A DNA stretch of 64,000 bases from Butyrivibrio sp. LC3010 (GCF_000424385.1 NZ_AUJU01000008.1:62001-126000), one strand, 5' to 3'. Positions 8,399 to 17,425 are shown, counted from the first letter of the stretch. The notes: a model not told the origin generated them from the sequence alone. Numbers and translations: made by a program.

Positions 8399-9814
8399 TT
8401 AATTGCTCCACTGTTTTGCATTTATCCTTAAATATACAATAAACAGAGCTGCTGCAAAAATAATTCCGACAGGATAACCTATAGTCTTTGACATTCCAAG
8501 GCATTCCTTACCCATCATGAAATAGGTCATGCTGACAGCTGACATAAATGTTGCAGGAAGCGCTGTTATCAATGAATCGAATCTTCTTTTTCCTTTTTTG
8601 ATCAGATAAGATGTAGCAATCCACAGTGCTATCATGGCCAGTGTCTGATTACTCCATGAGAAATATCTCCACAGTACATTAAAGTCAAGCTGTGTAAGCA
8701 CCGCTCCGATCAGCAGGAGCGGAATCGTGAGAATAAGTCGTTTCTTTATGCTCTTTTGATCAAGCCCGGTCCACTCTGCAAGAATGAGTCTTGCACTTCT
8801 AAATGCAGTATCCCCGGATGTTATTGGACATACAACAACACCTATAATTGCCAGCAAACCTCCAACTCCTTTAAGCATGGTTCTGCTGATGTCATATACT
8901 GTCCCGGATTGTCCCAAGGTTGCTATTGCTGAATTTAAGTCTGTAGTATTGCCATAAAAAGCCAATCCTCCGGCAGCCCACACAAGAGCAATGACAGACT
9001 CAATTATCATCGCTCCATAGAAAACCCTTCGACCTCTGCGCTCACTTATAATACACTTGGACATCATCGGTGACTGAGTCGCGTGAAATCCCGAAATAGC
9101 GCCACAGGCTACCGTCACAAACATATATGGCCAAACCGGTAATCCGTCCGGATGCATGTTTACAAGTGAGATCTCCTGAAGATGATATTGTTTTGAAAAA
9201 AGCGTTCCACCTGCAATTGCAAAAGCCATTATAATGAGTACTACGGCAAAAATCGGATAAAGCTTACCGATAACCTTATCAATAGGTAAAAGCGTTGCAA
9301 TCAAATAATAGATAAGTATCAGAACTACCCAAAATGATTCCGTCAGAAAATCCGGCGTAATTCTGGCAATAAGCGCCGCAGGACTGGTAACAAATACAGT
9401 TCCGGTTAGAATCAGCAGAATCAGTGAAAATACACGCATTATATACAGCACTACTTTGTTCATGTATATACCGGAAAGCTCTGATATAGAGGCACCATTA
9501 TGTCTCTCTGAAATCATTCCGCACATGAAATCATGTACTGCACCTCCAAATATAGCTCCAAGCACAATCCAGAAAAATACAATCGGTCCAAAGCATGCCC
9601 CCATGATAGCACCAAAAATCGGTCCGGTACCTGCAATGTTTAGCAACTGAATAAGAAGTGCCTTCCAGGTTGGCATGGGAATAAAGTCAACTCCATCATT
9701 GATCTCATAGGCAGGAGTTTTCCGATCATCCGGTCCGAAAATCATCTCCACCACTCTTCCATATCCGTTATATCCTATAACAAGTACTCCTAAAGCAATC
9801 AGAAATGAAACCAT
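8399..9814 (-). CDS. cstA: CstA-family carbon starvation transporter
   Basis: Multi-pass membrane protein of the carbon-starvation family, whose members import pyruvate or peptides when preferred carbon runs out. Family features include the N-terminal helix with VIGYNGYGRVVEMIFGPDDRKTPA, then DGVDFIPMP, the conserved loop LLNIAGTGPIFGAIMGACFGP, and GISERHNG-like text (GMISERHNGASI). About 471 residues makes it the short form, well below the roughly 700 residues of E. coli CstA. I moved the start 21 codons in to ATG 9814, which has GGAGGA (9821-9826) six nt upstream and opens with a clean hydrophobic helix. It is alone in its unit. The leader carries the palindrome CATAAT-CGC-ATTATG (9937-9951), a possible operator. 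Confidence 0.9.
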   Translation of the reverse strand: MVSFLIALGVLVIGYNGYGRVVEMIFGPDDRKTPAYEINDGVDFIPMPTWKALLIQLLNIAGTGPIFGAIMGACFGPIVFFWIVLGAIFGGAVHDFMCGMISERHNGASISELSGIYMNKVVLYIMRVFSLILLILTGTVFVTSPAALIARITPDFLTESFWVVLILIYYLIATLLPIDKVIGKLYPIFAVVLIIMAFAIAGGTLFSKQYHLQEISLVNMHPDGLPVWPYMFVTVACGAISGFHATQSPMMSKCIISERRGRRVFYGAMIIESVIALVWAAGGLAFYGNTTDLNSAIATLGQSGTVYDISRTMLKGVGGLLAIIGVVVCPITSGDTAFRSARLILAEWTGLDQKSIKKRLILTIPLLLIGAVLTQLDFNVLWRYFSWSNQTLAMIALWIATSYLIKKGKRRFDSLITALPATFMSAVSMTYFMMGKECLGMSKTIGYPVGIIFAAALFIVYLRINAKQWSN

Positions 9815-10033
9815 ATAAAGTCCTCCATTCTGCAACTTTATTTTTTGCACTTCCTGAAAATATGATGTGTGCATCAAAAGAAATTGCTACTTTCCCATGC
9901 TTTGCAGTCAATATGTCACGTTGCGATTTATACAGCCATAATCGCATTATGGACTTCTACCCTACCATCAATAATATATCTATGTAATAATTATACGTTT
10001 TAATGGCTATAAATTTTATAAAATAAAAATAAA
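9815..10033. other. cstA leader region without a gene
   Basis: No supported coding sequence. It holds the cstA ribosome site, the palindrome CATAAT-CGC-ATTATG (9937-9951) with a partly overlapping GCGATT/AATCGC pair, and A/T-rich DNA suited to a promoter. No known riboswitch consensus was recognised. Confidence 0.4.
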
Positions 10034-10065
10034 AAAGATGTCAGAGAAAAATCACTGACATCTTT
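10034..10065 (-). terminator. Rho-independent terminator of the CarD-like gene
   Basis: Perfect 11-bp stem AAAGATGTCAG (10034-10044) / CTGACATCTTT (10055-10065) with a 10-nt loop. On the minus strand it is followed by a long T-rich tract (TTTTATTTTTATTTT-like), a textbook intrinsic terminator 35 nt past the gene's stop. Confidence 0.9.
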
Positions 10066-10099
10066 AGCAATTCATTATAATTCTTTTATTAAATTTTAA

Positions 10100-10612
10100 T
10101 CAAACAAGAGTAAGCTGTGAAAGTTCACCACAAACCCTCTCTTTAACCTCATCGAGTTTTGACTCCATGGAGTAAGCCATCTCAGAATAAAGAAGCTTCT
10201 CTGCAATGCTTAAATACTTCTCATCCATGGATGCAAACTTCTTGCCTTCAGCGGCTCTGGTAGCCTTGATCTGACGAAGTGACTTAACAAGACACATCAT
10301 CTCAGGAGCCTTATTTCTCTTAATAACATCAACGATAACTGCTTCTGCTTTCTTACCCTGAGGAATATCATAAACCTCAAGCTCCTCAATCTCATCGATA
10401 AGCTCTTCTGCTTCATCAGCATCAATAGCTTCTCTCATCTTCTCCTCTGCTCCATCAACAGGAACATAAAGGATTCCCTTATTGTCAATACTTGAAACCA
10501 TGCTGTAGTAGAGCGTTTCGTTACCTCTCTCAAGGAAAGACGGAACCAAAATGTCTTTTACCTCGCAAAGCCCATGATTACCATAAACAACGCAATCTCC
10601 TCTATTCAGCAT
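10100..10612 (-). CDS. CarD/CdnL-family RNA polymerase-binding regulator
   Basis: Small cytoplasmic protein whose N-terminal Tudor-like CarD/TRCF-RID domain contacts the RNA polymerase beta subunit and stabilises open promoter complexes. The domain opens MLNRGDCVVYGNHGLCEVKD and includes YYSMVSSIDNKGILYVPVDG; the rest (about residues 80-170) is helical, as in CdnL, and ends SQLTLV. The start is set at ATG 10612, which has CCTCCT complement AGGAGG at 10620-10625, instead of 7 codons upstream. It is transcribed alone, with an extended -10 promoter upstream (10664-10672) and a strong terminator downstream. Family identity is good; its regulon cannot be read from here. Confidence 0.88.
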   Translation of the reverse strand: MLNRGDCVVYGNHGLCEVKDILVPSFLERGNETLYYSMVSSIDNKGILYVPVDGAEEKMREAIDADEAEELIDEIEELEVYDIPQGKKAEAVIVDVIKRNKAPEMMCLVKSLRQIKATRAAEGKKFASMDEKYLSIAEKLLYSEMAYSMESKLDEVKERVCGELSQLTLV

Positions 10613-10871
10613 ATTTTTTCCTCCTATGTACAAAACAAAAAAGACTAAGGCGACACTAAAAATATCATAGCAAATTTGTAATAAAAATATAATATTGGAG
10701 GATTGTTTTTAAGAAAACCTTAAGAAACTAGAAGGATTAAGTTGTTTTTCAAACCACATGGCTCTGCTTTTTCACGCAAAAAGAAGACCCGGCGGAGGTA
10801 TACTCTCGTCAGGCCATCTTTGTAACAATATTTTAGAAAGGAAAGGAGGAATAAAATGTAAAGCAAGGTAA
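10613..10871 (-). promoter_or_regulatory. CarD-like gene promoter and long unexplained leader
   Basis: An extended -10, TGCTATGAT, reads leftward at 10672 to 10664 and should start the CarD-like message. Upstream of it, 10700-10871 has no supported gene. It contains a small hairpin CTTTTT-CACGC-AAAAAG near 10769-10786 and, on the plus strand, a strong AGGAGG followed by ATG immediately stopped by TAA (10856-10861). No riboswitch family was recognised. Confidence 0.5.
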
Positions 10872-11327
10872 TTAAATAGCCTCGCCAAGCTTCGTATAAA
10901 GGAATCCTGTCTCCTGACAGAATCTGTTGAGTTCCTGGCCAAACATCTTCATATAAGCATCTTCTTTATATTGAGCATCATGTGCCAGGAACAGAATAAC
11001 CTGTCCGCTCTTTAAATCGAATTCAAAATCCGAAGTCGGATCCAGGGCGTCAATGTCTTTCCAGGATAATCCATATTTCTGTCTGCAGAAATCATCTCTG
11101 TTATCCATATCCATAGTATCATGGATAAGCTGCGTTTTATTTTTTCTTATATCATCAAGCCAATGAAGAACTATGAACTCAGCCACATGAAGAGATGTAA
11201 TCTCATATCCGCCAAGTTTCATATCGCCAATAACTTTTCCAAAATCGATTGTGGCAGCTGCAAACGGATCAATCTTCTGTCCACCAACATCCACACAAAA
11301 TACCGCATCGTATAAGCTTTGATTCAT
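10872..11327 (-). CDS. Uncharacterised 151-residue protein
   Basis: I do not recognise this protein. From ATG 11327 (chosen over 11345 because AGGAGG lies 8 nt upstream) it encodes 151 residues, soluble and without a signal peptide or membrane segment. It begins MNQSLYDAVFCVDVGGQKID and has a charged middle (NKTQLIHDTMDMDNRDDFC) and an aromatic C-terminus (FLYTKLGEAI). The composition is mildly acidic. A good ribosome site, normal codon use and sensible boundaries support a real gene. It stands between the CarD-like gene and the DUF1846 gene on the same strand, with about 200 nt on each side, so operon membership says little about function. Confidence 0.7.
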   Translation of the reverse strand: MNQSLYDAVFCVDVGGQKIDPFAAATIDFGKVIGDMKLGGYEITSLHVAEFIVLHWLDDIRKNKTQLIHDTMDMDNRDDFCRQKYGLSWKDIDALDPTSDFEFDLKSGQVILFLAHDAQYKEDAYMKMFGQELNRFCQETGFLYTKLGEAI

Positions 11328-11531
11328 AGAGAACCTCCTACACACGCCGATATAAGTTTCATGAGTTAATTATAGCACGCTCTGTCAAAAACAATTCTGA
11401 ACAATATCTAAAATCATTATGAAGTAAATGTTTTTTCGTTAAGCGTGTAAAACTCTGCTCATATCTGCTTCTTTATTACAAGTCATACAAAGGAATCATC
11501 CTTTGCTTATGACGTCCAGAGAATCGTATTA

Positions 11532-13013
11532 TCAGCCGTGGAACAACTTCTTGGTCTGATATTTAGGCTCGCAGGTAAGATTAACTCCAAGCTTATGGAA
11601 TGTAGACTCATCTGCGGGAGAAAGGATTACTGTGGAGTGAACCTCCAGTCCTCTCAGCTTATCAACCTGGTCCAAAGCTGCCTTTGCAGTTTCATCCGTA
11701 GCAGCACAGATTGTAAGGGCAATGAGAATCTCACCGATATGAAGGTGAGGGTTATGTCCTCCAAGCTGCTGAACCTTAAGATTCTGTATAGGCTCAATGA
11801 TCGTATGGGATATCAGCTCTACTTCATCAGGAATTCCTGCCATTACCTTAAGAGCATTAAGGAGCATGGCACTTGTAGCACCCATAAGTGCACTGGTCTT
11901 ACCTGTCACAACCTGTCCATCCGGAAGCTCTATGGCTGCTGCGGGAGCACCTGTAAGTTCAGCCTTCAGATTTGCGGCAGCAACCGGAGCTCTGTCCTGA
12001 ATACTGCAGCCGGCCTTCTGCATCAAAATCTCAAGGGTATCAATTCTATCCTGGTTGATTTCTCCCTTTCTCTGTTCACACAATTCCTTGAAATAACGTC
12101 TTATTATCTCCTGCTTACCTGCTGCCTGTGCTGCTTCATCATCAATGATGCAGTTACCTGCCATATTAACACCCATATCAGTAGGTGACTTGTAGGGTGA
12201 ATCGCCGTAAATCTGCTTAAACATCGTATTAAGAACAGGGAATACCGCAACGTCACGGTTATAGTTAACAGTTGTGACGCCATAGGCCTCAAGGTGATAG
12301 GGATCGATCATATTCATATCTGCAAGGTCTACGGTAGCTGCTTCATACGCAAGATTTACAGGGTGCTGAAGAGGAATATTCCAGATAGGGAATGTCTCAA
12401 ATTTAGCATAACCTGCCTTAACACCATGTCTGTTTTCATGATAAAGCTGTGAGAGGCAAACTGCCATCTTTCCGCTTCCGGGACCCGGTGCAGTCACAAC
12501 GACAAGAGAATGCTTGGTCTCTATATACTCATTCTTTCCGTATCCATCTTCACTTATTATCATAGGAATATTGGACGGATATCCGGGAATTGTGTAATGT
12601 CTGTAAACCTTAAGTCCAAGTGCTTCAAGTTTTTTCTGATAAGCAACCACCTGCTCAGTTCCGTCATATCTTGTAAGTACGACAGAACCTACATATAAAC
12701 CATATCCATGAAAAGCATCGATAAGTCTGAGAACATCCATATCATAAGTGATTCCAAGATCACCTCTGACCTTGTTCTTCTCGATATCTCCCGCATTTAT
12801 AACTATAACAATTTCAACATCCTCTTTTAACTGAGTGAGCATGCGGATTTTTGAGTCAGGCTGAAATCCGGGTAAAACTCTTGAAGCGTGATAATCATCA
12901 AAAAGCTTTCCTCCGAACTCCATATAGAGCTTTCCGCCAAACTGTCCGATTCTTTCACGGATCCGCTCAGACTGCATCTGGAGATATTTGTCATTATCAA
13001 ATGCCTGTTTCAT
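11532..13013 (-). CDS. DUF1846-family protein
   Basis: Conserved cytoplasmic protein of about 493 residues belonging to the DUF1846 family, widespread in anaerobic Firmicutes and of unknown biochemical function. Family-typical text includes FDNDKYLQMQSERIRERI near the start, the nucleotide-binding-like segment VVVTAPGPGSGKMAVCLSQLYHE, and VTGKTSALMGATSAMLLNALK in the C-terminal half. The GPGSGK segment resembles a P-loop and suggests ATP or another phosphate ligand, but this is inference. ATG 13013 was chosen because AAGAGG lies just before it, removing 13 residues from the longest reading frame. The gene has its own unit; a hairpin with arms around GTCATA/TATGAC follows at 11480-11515. Confidence 0.85.
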   Translation of the reverse strand: MKQAFDNDKYLQMQSERIRERIGQFGGKLYMEFGGKLFDDYHASRVLPGFQPDSKIRMLTQLKEDVEIVIVINAGDIEKNKVRGDLGITYDMDVLRLIDAFHGYGLYVGSVVLTRYDGTEQVVAYQKKLEALGLKVYRHYTIPGYPSNIPMIISEDGYGKNEYIETKHSLVVVTAPGPGSGKMAVCLSQLYHENRHGVKAGYAKFETFPIWNIPLQHPVNLAYEAATVDLADMNMIDPYHLEAYGVTTVNYNRDVAVFPVLNTMFKQIYGDSPYKSPTDMGVNMAGNCIIDDEAAQAAGKQEIIRRYFKELCEQRKGEINQDRIDTLEILMQKAGCSIQDRAPVAAANLKAELTGAPAAAIELPDGQVVTGKTSALMGATSAMLLNALKVMAGIPDEVELISHTIIEPIQNLKVQQLGGHNPHLHIGEILIALTICAATDETAKAALDQVDKLRGLEVHSTVILSPADESTFHKLGVNLTCEPKYQTKKLFHG

Positions 13014-13175
13014 GTATGATTCCTCTTTTCTTACAAAGTTTTTCTTTAGCATTATATCCGATAGTCAAGAATATGCAAGCCAAAATATTTTTTACAATAA
13101 ATTAGGAAAAATAGTCAACTGCAATTTTCCTGTAAATTCTAAAAAGTTTTAATTTCTCAGTTTTCCTGCTTCTTC

Positions 13176-13319
13176 GTTACTGTTCACACCTTACGGTGCT
13201 CACAGCAACTGGATTTGCCCATTCCAGTTGCCTTCGGCAAAGGGGCAAATCCTATATTCAAGACGTAGAACATTCTCACGCTCAGCGCAGCAAGTGCGCA
13301 GAGCTGTCTGAACAGTAAC
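13176..13319. repeat. Dense palindromic element overlapping the 3' end of rlmN
   Basis: Outer inverted arms GTTACTGTTCA (13176-13186) and TGAACAGTAAC (13309-13319) enclose at least four hairpins: CACC-TTAC-GGTG; GGATTTGCCC (13211-13220) / GGGCAAATCC (13243-13252); inner TTGCC-TTC-GGCAA (13228-13240); and GCTC-GCGCA / TGCGC-GAGC near 13280-13304. CAACTGG (13206-13212) can alternatively pair with CCAGTTG (13224-13230). Such terminal-arm architecture resembles a small non-autonomous repeat. The right arm lies inside the rlmN coding sequence. Confidence 0.65.
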
Positions 13320-14352
13320 CCTTCTTCTCACTTATATGGCGGCGTCTTAACTGTCCGCAGGCGCCATCGATATCTCTTCCCATCTCTCGCCTTATTGTGG
13401 CATTTATATGCCTCTTTTCAAGCATCCTCTTAAAGGCCTGAACTCTCTCAGCTGTGCTCTCTACATAGTCACGTTCTTTAATAGGATTAACAGGAATGAG
13501 ATTTACCACGCAGTTAAGATCCTTAAGAAGACCTGCAAGCTCATCAGCATCAGCATCCGTATCATTAACACCACCAACCAGTGAATACTCAAATGTCAGC
13601 TGGCGTCCGGTCTTATCAAAGTAATCCCTGCAGGCATCAAGCAGTTCTTCAATCGAGTACTTGTTAGCGATAGGCATAAGCTCCTGACGCTTTGTCTGAT
13701 TGGATGCATGGAGGGAAATCGCAAGATTGATCTGAAGTTTTTCCTCTGCCAGTCTCTTCATATTAGGAACTATGCCACAGGTTGAAATTGTAAGATTTCT
13801 CTGCCCTAAGTTGTATCCGTTCTCGTCAGTTAAGAGTTTTACAAATCTGATCACATTATCATAGTTATCGAGGGGCTCTCCGCTTCCCATGACAACAACT
13901 CGTGATACCTTTTCCCCGGTGTCGCGCATTATTGCATAGATCTGATCAAGTATCTCGGAGGGTCTGAGATTCCTCTCAACTCCGTCGATAGTTGACGCAC
14001 AAAATCTGCATCCCATGCGGCATCCTACCTGTGATGAAACACATACGCTGTTTCCAAAGCGATATTTCATGAAAACACTCTCTATAAGATTGCCGTCAGC
14101 AAGCTCAAAAAGGTATTTTCTGGTTCCGTCAATCCTGGATTCCTGTACTCTCTCAATTTTGAGAGATACATATTCGCACTCCTTCGAGAGCTTGTCACGG
14201 AGTCCCTTTGAGAGATTAGTCATCTCATCAAAACCTGCTGCCTGCTTCTTGTGCATCCAGTCATAAATTTGCCCGGCTCTGAAGCCGGGCTCACCCATGT
14301 CTTTAATAAAGTCTGTTAATTCTTCTTTTGTAAGTGATTTTATATCTGTCAT
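13282..14352 (-). CDS. rlmN: Dual-specificity 23S rRNA/tRNA adenine-C2 methyltransferase
   Basis: Radical-SAM enzyme that methylates C2 of A2503 in 23S rRNA and A37 in some tRNAs. The [4Fe-4S] cysteine motif CRMGCRFCAS is present, along with the SAM-binding GSGEPLDNYDNV, the segment NLAISLHASNQTKRQELMPI, and the C-terminal partner cysteine in GACGQLRRRH. After that cysteine motif, where most RlmN proteins nearly end, there are about 16 extra residues including KKGYCSDSSAHLLR; these are encoded by the right arm of the palindromic element at 13176-13319. It follows rsmB directly: the rlmN start and rsmB stop share position 14352. The order fmt-yugP-rsmB-rlmN is a standard Firmicute block. Confidence 0.95.
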   Translation of the reverse strand: MTDIKSLTKEELTDFIKDMGEPGFRAGQIYDWMHKKQAAGFDEMTNLSKGLRDKLSKECEYVSLKIERVQESRIDGTRKYLFELADGNLIESVFMKYRFGNSVCVSSQVGCRMGCRFCASTIDGVERNLRPSEILDQIYAIMRDTGEKVSRVVVMGSGEPLDNYDNVIRFVKLLTDENGYNLGQRNLTISTCGIVPNMKRLAEEKLQINLAISLHASNQTKRQELMPIANKYSIEELLDACRDYFDKTGRQLTFEYSLVGGVNDTDADADELAGLLKDLNCVVNLIPVNPIKERDYVESTAERVQAFKRMLEKRHINATIRREMGRDIDGACGQLRRRHISEKKGYCSDSSAHLLR

Positions 14353-15737
14353 TAGTTTTCCTTACGCTTAAACTTTGCTATAAAAAATCCGTCAGTTCCA
14401 TATTCTCCGGGAATAATCTGAATATATCCCGCGCATGCTGTAGGAATCTCCCTCATTTTCTCAGGAAGCCGCTCCTTTATACTCACTGCTTCAAAGGGAA
14501 GATTTTGCAGTATCCATCTGAAATTTTCCTCGTTTTCCTGCTTAGTCATGGTACATGTACTGTATATAAGTGTACCGCCGGGCTTTACATAATTCCAGAC
14601 GCTGTTTAAGATATTGCGCTGCTTTATCTGAAGGTTATTTATTGCATTTATGTCCGTGTTCATTTTGATATCAGGCTTTCTTGCAATAACTCCAAGTCCT
14701 GAACAGGGAAGATCACAGTACAAAACATCTGCCTTATTCTCAAGTCCCGCATCGTGCTTCTCAGCATCATAGTCTTCAACAGTCACATTTGAAAGCTTCA
14801 TTCTCATGACGTTTTCACGAATTAAAATGCACTTATTTTCAGATATATCTCTTGCTATAACCTTTCCTGTCTGACTAAGTACGTCAGCTGCATGAAGGCT
14901 CTTTCCTCCGGGAGCAGCGCAGACATCAATAACTGTGTCACCTTTTTTGATGCCTGCCACCTCAGTAACCAGCATGGAGCTGATGTCCTGAACCATGAAA
15001 GCACCCTCCTCAAATCCGGGCAGATATCTTATATTGTCTGTATGATAAAGATCCATGGCGTAATGAAGTAAAGAGCTTGGCTTCATTTCTATCGTACCGT
15101 TATTTGCATGCTTCATCTTAAGCAGAATCTTACGAAGCTCCTCGTTGCTAAACCTGGAGCTGAATCTCACAGTCACAGGTCTTGGCTCCAGGAAGAACTT
15201 AAAAATATCTCTGGTCTGTTTAAAGCCATAGTTCTCAAGAAACATCTCTGATAACCACTCCGGCTCAGCATATTTAACCGATAAAAACTTTATCCTGGAT
15301 TCCTTTGACTCACCGGGATTTGGCCATACTATTTCTTCCTTATTTCTGGAAATATTCCTAAGCACTGCATTTACAAAACCTTTCAATCCAAATAAATGCA
15401 TCTTGGAAGTAAGCTTTACTGCTTCATTTACAGCAGCTGAATCAGGCACTGAATCCATGTACAGTATCTGGAAGGCTCCCATCCTGATTATATACAGGAT
15501 CACCTTAGACATTTTTGATATAGGAGTTTTGGAAAACTGACTTATAACATAATCAAGGCTTATCTGACGCTCTATCGTTCCCTCTGCGAGGTATTTTATG
15601 AAAGCCTTCTGTTTTGATTCAAGGAAATCATATTTATTAAGCGCCAGTTTTACTGCAGATTTCTGATAGGATTCACTTTTTCCCATCTCTGTCAGTATAT
15701 CCAATGCGATTTTTCTTTCATTGACCTTTCCAGCCAT
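14352..15737 (-). CDS. rsmB: 16S rRNA cytosine-967 C5-methyltransferase
   Basis: SAM-dependent rRNA m5C methyltransferase. An N-terminal NusB-like RNA-binding domain spans about residues 1-140 (ALDILTEMGKSESYQKSAV, then VNAVLRNISRNK). The catalytic domain follows, with SAM motif I VCAAPGGKSLHAADVL, motif IV DLPCSGLGVIARKPDIK and the catalytic-cysteine motif YSTCTM. The start was placed at ATG 15737, with AGGAGG a few nt upstream and only one nucleotide after the upstream stop; the longest frame would start 9 codons earlier and overlap it. At 461 residues it is a usual size. It sits in the fmt-yugP-rsmB-rlmN transcription unit. Confidence 0.94.
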   Translation of the reverse strand: MAGKVNERKIALDILTEMGKSESYQKSAVKLALNKYDFLESKQKAFIKYLAEGTIERQISLDYVISQFSKTPISKMSKVILYIIRMGAFQILYMDSVPDSAAVNEAVKLTSKMHLFGLKGFVNAVLRNISRNKEEIVWPNPGESKESRIKFLSVKYAEPEWLSEMFLENYGFKQTRDIFKFFLEPRPVTVRFSSRFSNEELRKILLKMKHANNGTIEMKPSSLLHYAMDLYHTDNIRYLPGFEEGAFMVQDISSMLVTEVAGIKKGDTVIDVCAAPGGKSLHAADVLSQTGKVIARDISENKCILIRENVMRMKLSNVTVEDYDAEKHDAGLENKADVLYCDLPCSGLGVIARKPDIKMNTDINAINNLQIKQRNILNSVWNYVKPGGTLIYSTCTMTKQENEENFRWILQNLPFEAVSIKERLPEKMREIPTACAGYIQIIPGEYGTDGFFIAKFKRKEN

Positions 15738-15738
15738 T

Positions 15739-16455
15739 TTACCTCCTATTGCGTCTTCCGCCATTTACAATCAAAACCAGACGGAGAAGCTGCAAAATAG
15801 ATGAAGCGGCCGCTGCCACATAGGTAAGTGCAGCTGCATTAAGAACTTTTCTTGATTTATCTACCTCATCCTCAGCAAGGATTCCGTATTCATTCAGCAT
15901 TACAAGTGCTCTGTGAGAAGCATCAAATTCTACAGGAAGTGTTACAAGCTGGAATAAAACTGCCAGTGAGAACACCCAAATTCCTATTTTAGCAAGAGGT
16001 GTCATACCTATGATAAGACCTATGATAATAATAGGAAGCCCTATCTTCGAACCAAAGTTAGCTGCAGGAACAAGTGCAGACCTGATCTTGATCGGCACAT
16101 AGCCCTGATGATGCTGAAGTACATGACCGCACTCATGAGCAGCAACACCGATGGCTGCTACGCTGGTTGAGCCATAGGTGCTGTCAGACAGATTAACCGT
16201 ATTATTCCTCGGATCAAAGTGATCTGAAAGATTACCCGGAACATGCGCCACACAGACATTATTAATTCCATTTCTCCTCAATATCTCTTCTGCGACCTGT
16301 GCACCTGTCATGCCTGACATACTTCTTACTCTTGCATATTTGTTATAGGTTGAATTCACCCTTGCACTTGCAAGCATGCAAAGAAGTGCGCCTATTAAAA
16401 CCAGAATATATGTGTAATCAAACATCATTCCGCCGTAATATCCATATGTATACAT
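15739..16455 (-). CDS. YugP-type membrane zinc metallopeptidase
   Basis: Predicted membrane-bound zinc protease of the YugP family. The zinc-binding HEXXH-like motif is seen as AAHECGHVLQHHQGY, and the third ligand region probably lies in PVEFDASHRA. Hydrophobic helices occur at about residues 12-30 (YTYILVLIGALLCMLASA), 140-160 (GLPIIIIGLIIGM), 165-185 and 215-232. The N-terminus MYTYGYYGGMMFDYTY is typical of the family. Length 238 is normal. The gene habitually lies between fmt and rsmB in Clostridia, as it does here; its substrate is not known. A GGAGG ribosome site lies 8 nt before the ATG inside a TTATAGATGTGGAGG leader that recurs elsewhere in the window. Confidence 0.88.
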   Translation of the reverse strand: MYTYGYYGGMMFDYTYILVLIGALLCMLASARVNSTYNKYARVRSMSGMTGAQVAEEILRRNGINNVCVAHVPGNLSDHFDPRNNTVNLSDSTYGSTSVAAIGVAAHECGHVLQHHQGYVPIKIRSALVPAANFGSKIGLPIIIIGLIIGMTPLAKIGIWVFSLAVLFQLVTLPVEFDASHRALVMLNEYGILAEDEVDKSRKVLNAAALTYVAAAASSILQLLRLVLIVNGGRRNRR

Positions 16456-16483
16456 TTTTCATTCCTCCACATCTATAAATCTT

Positions 16484-17425
16484 TTACTGCAGCTTATCCC
16501 CTGCACCTATACTGTTTCCTGCAAGGAAAGCTGAAACAGGCATGCGCTTTTTTCCTTCAAGCTGAATCTCTGTGACTTCAAGGATTCCGTCACCGGTATT
16601 AACGAAAAAGCTGTCCCTGGAAACAGAATTAATGGTTCCCGGCTGTCCTGCCGTAGCTTTCTCATCAGCGATTCTGCAGATTCCTGCCTTCCAGATCTTA
16701 AGCATTTTCCCGTTGAGACCTGTATATGCACTGGGCCATGGATTCATGCCTCTTACAAGGTTGTTAATCTTTTCTGCAGAATCATTCCAGTCAATATGTC
16801 CCATTTCCTTGGAAATCTTGCCGCACTTTGTAGCCTCTGCATCATTCTGGGGTACCGGTGTAAGCTCACCTTTTTCAATCATGGGAAGAGCTTCAACTAC
16901 AAGATCAGCTCCAAGATACATGAGCTTATCAAAAAGTGTACCTGCAGTATCCTCCTCTTCAATGGGAATCTCCCTGGTTATAAGTATATCACCGGTATCC
17001 ATTCCTGCATTCATCTGCATAATTGTAACACCTGTTGTCTTGTCTCCGTTCAGGATACACATCTGTATCGGAGCAGCCCCTCTGTACTTCGGAAGAAGGG
17101 AAGCATGAATGTTTATGCATCCAAACTTAGGAATATCCAAAACCTCCTGGGATAAAATCTGACCAAATGCAGCAACAACAAAAATATCTGCATTTAGAGA
17201 CTTTAGCTCCTCGACTGTCTCCTTTTCCCTTATTTTCACCGGCTGCAGAATTTTAAGTCCATGCTTTAATGCGCACTCCTTTACAGGTGAGGGCATAAGC
17301 TTGTCACTTCTTCCCTTGGGCTTATCAGGCTGAGTAACTACAGCTACTATCTCATGTCCGTTTTCTATCATCTTTTCAAGAGGCGGCACGGAAAAATCCG
17401 GCGTTCCCATATAAACAATTCTCAT
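16484..17425 (-). CDS. fmt: Methionyl-tRNA formyltransferase
   Basis: Transfers a formyl group from 10-formyltetrahydrofolate to initiator Met-tRNA. The N-terminal Rossmann domain begins MRIVYMGTPDFSVPPLEKM, and the catalytic region has the family signature NIHASLLPKYRGAAPI with its Asn and His, followed by GVTIMQMNAGMDTGDIL. The C-terminal OB-like domain includes IRGMNPWPSAYT-type text (VRGMNPWPSAYTGLNGK). The start was placed at ATG 17425, preceded by AAGGAGATGG, nine codons inside the longest frame; length 313 matches the family. It is first in the surviving fmt-yugP-rsmB-rlmN unit. Its usual upstream partner def is 26 kb away at 43847, and an array of hairpins fills the space in front of it. 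Confidence 0.95.
   Translation of the reverse strand: MRIVYMGTPDFSVPPLEKMIENGHEIVAVVTQPDKPKGRSDKLMPSPVKECALKHGLKILQPVKIREKETVEELKSLNADIFVVAAFGQILSQEVLDIPKFGCINIHASLLPKYRGAAPIQMCILNGDKTTGVTIMQMNAGMDTGDILITREIPIEEEDTAGTLFDKLMYLGADLVVEALPMIEKGELTPVPQNDAEATKCGKISKEMGHIDWNDSAEKINNLVRGMNPWPSAYTGLNGKMLKIWKAGICRIADEKATAGQPGTINSVSRDSFFVNTGDGILEVTEIQLEGKKRMPVSAFLAGNSIGAGDKLQ

Noticed and set aside
10740..10845. Possible c-di-GMP (GEMM) or glycine riboswitch on the plus strand
   Set aside because: Short matches such as CAAACC, ACGCAAA and CTCGTCAGGCC occur, but the conserved spacing and paired elements of either class are missing, and no plus-strand gene follows.
10758..10874. 38-codon plus-strand frame beginning MALLFHAKRRPGGG
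   Set aside because: No ribosome site, overlaps the end of the opposing gene, and the text is not protein-like beyond composition.
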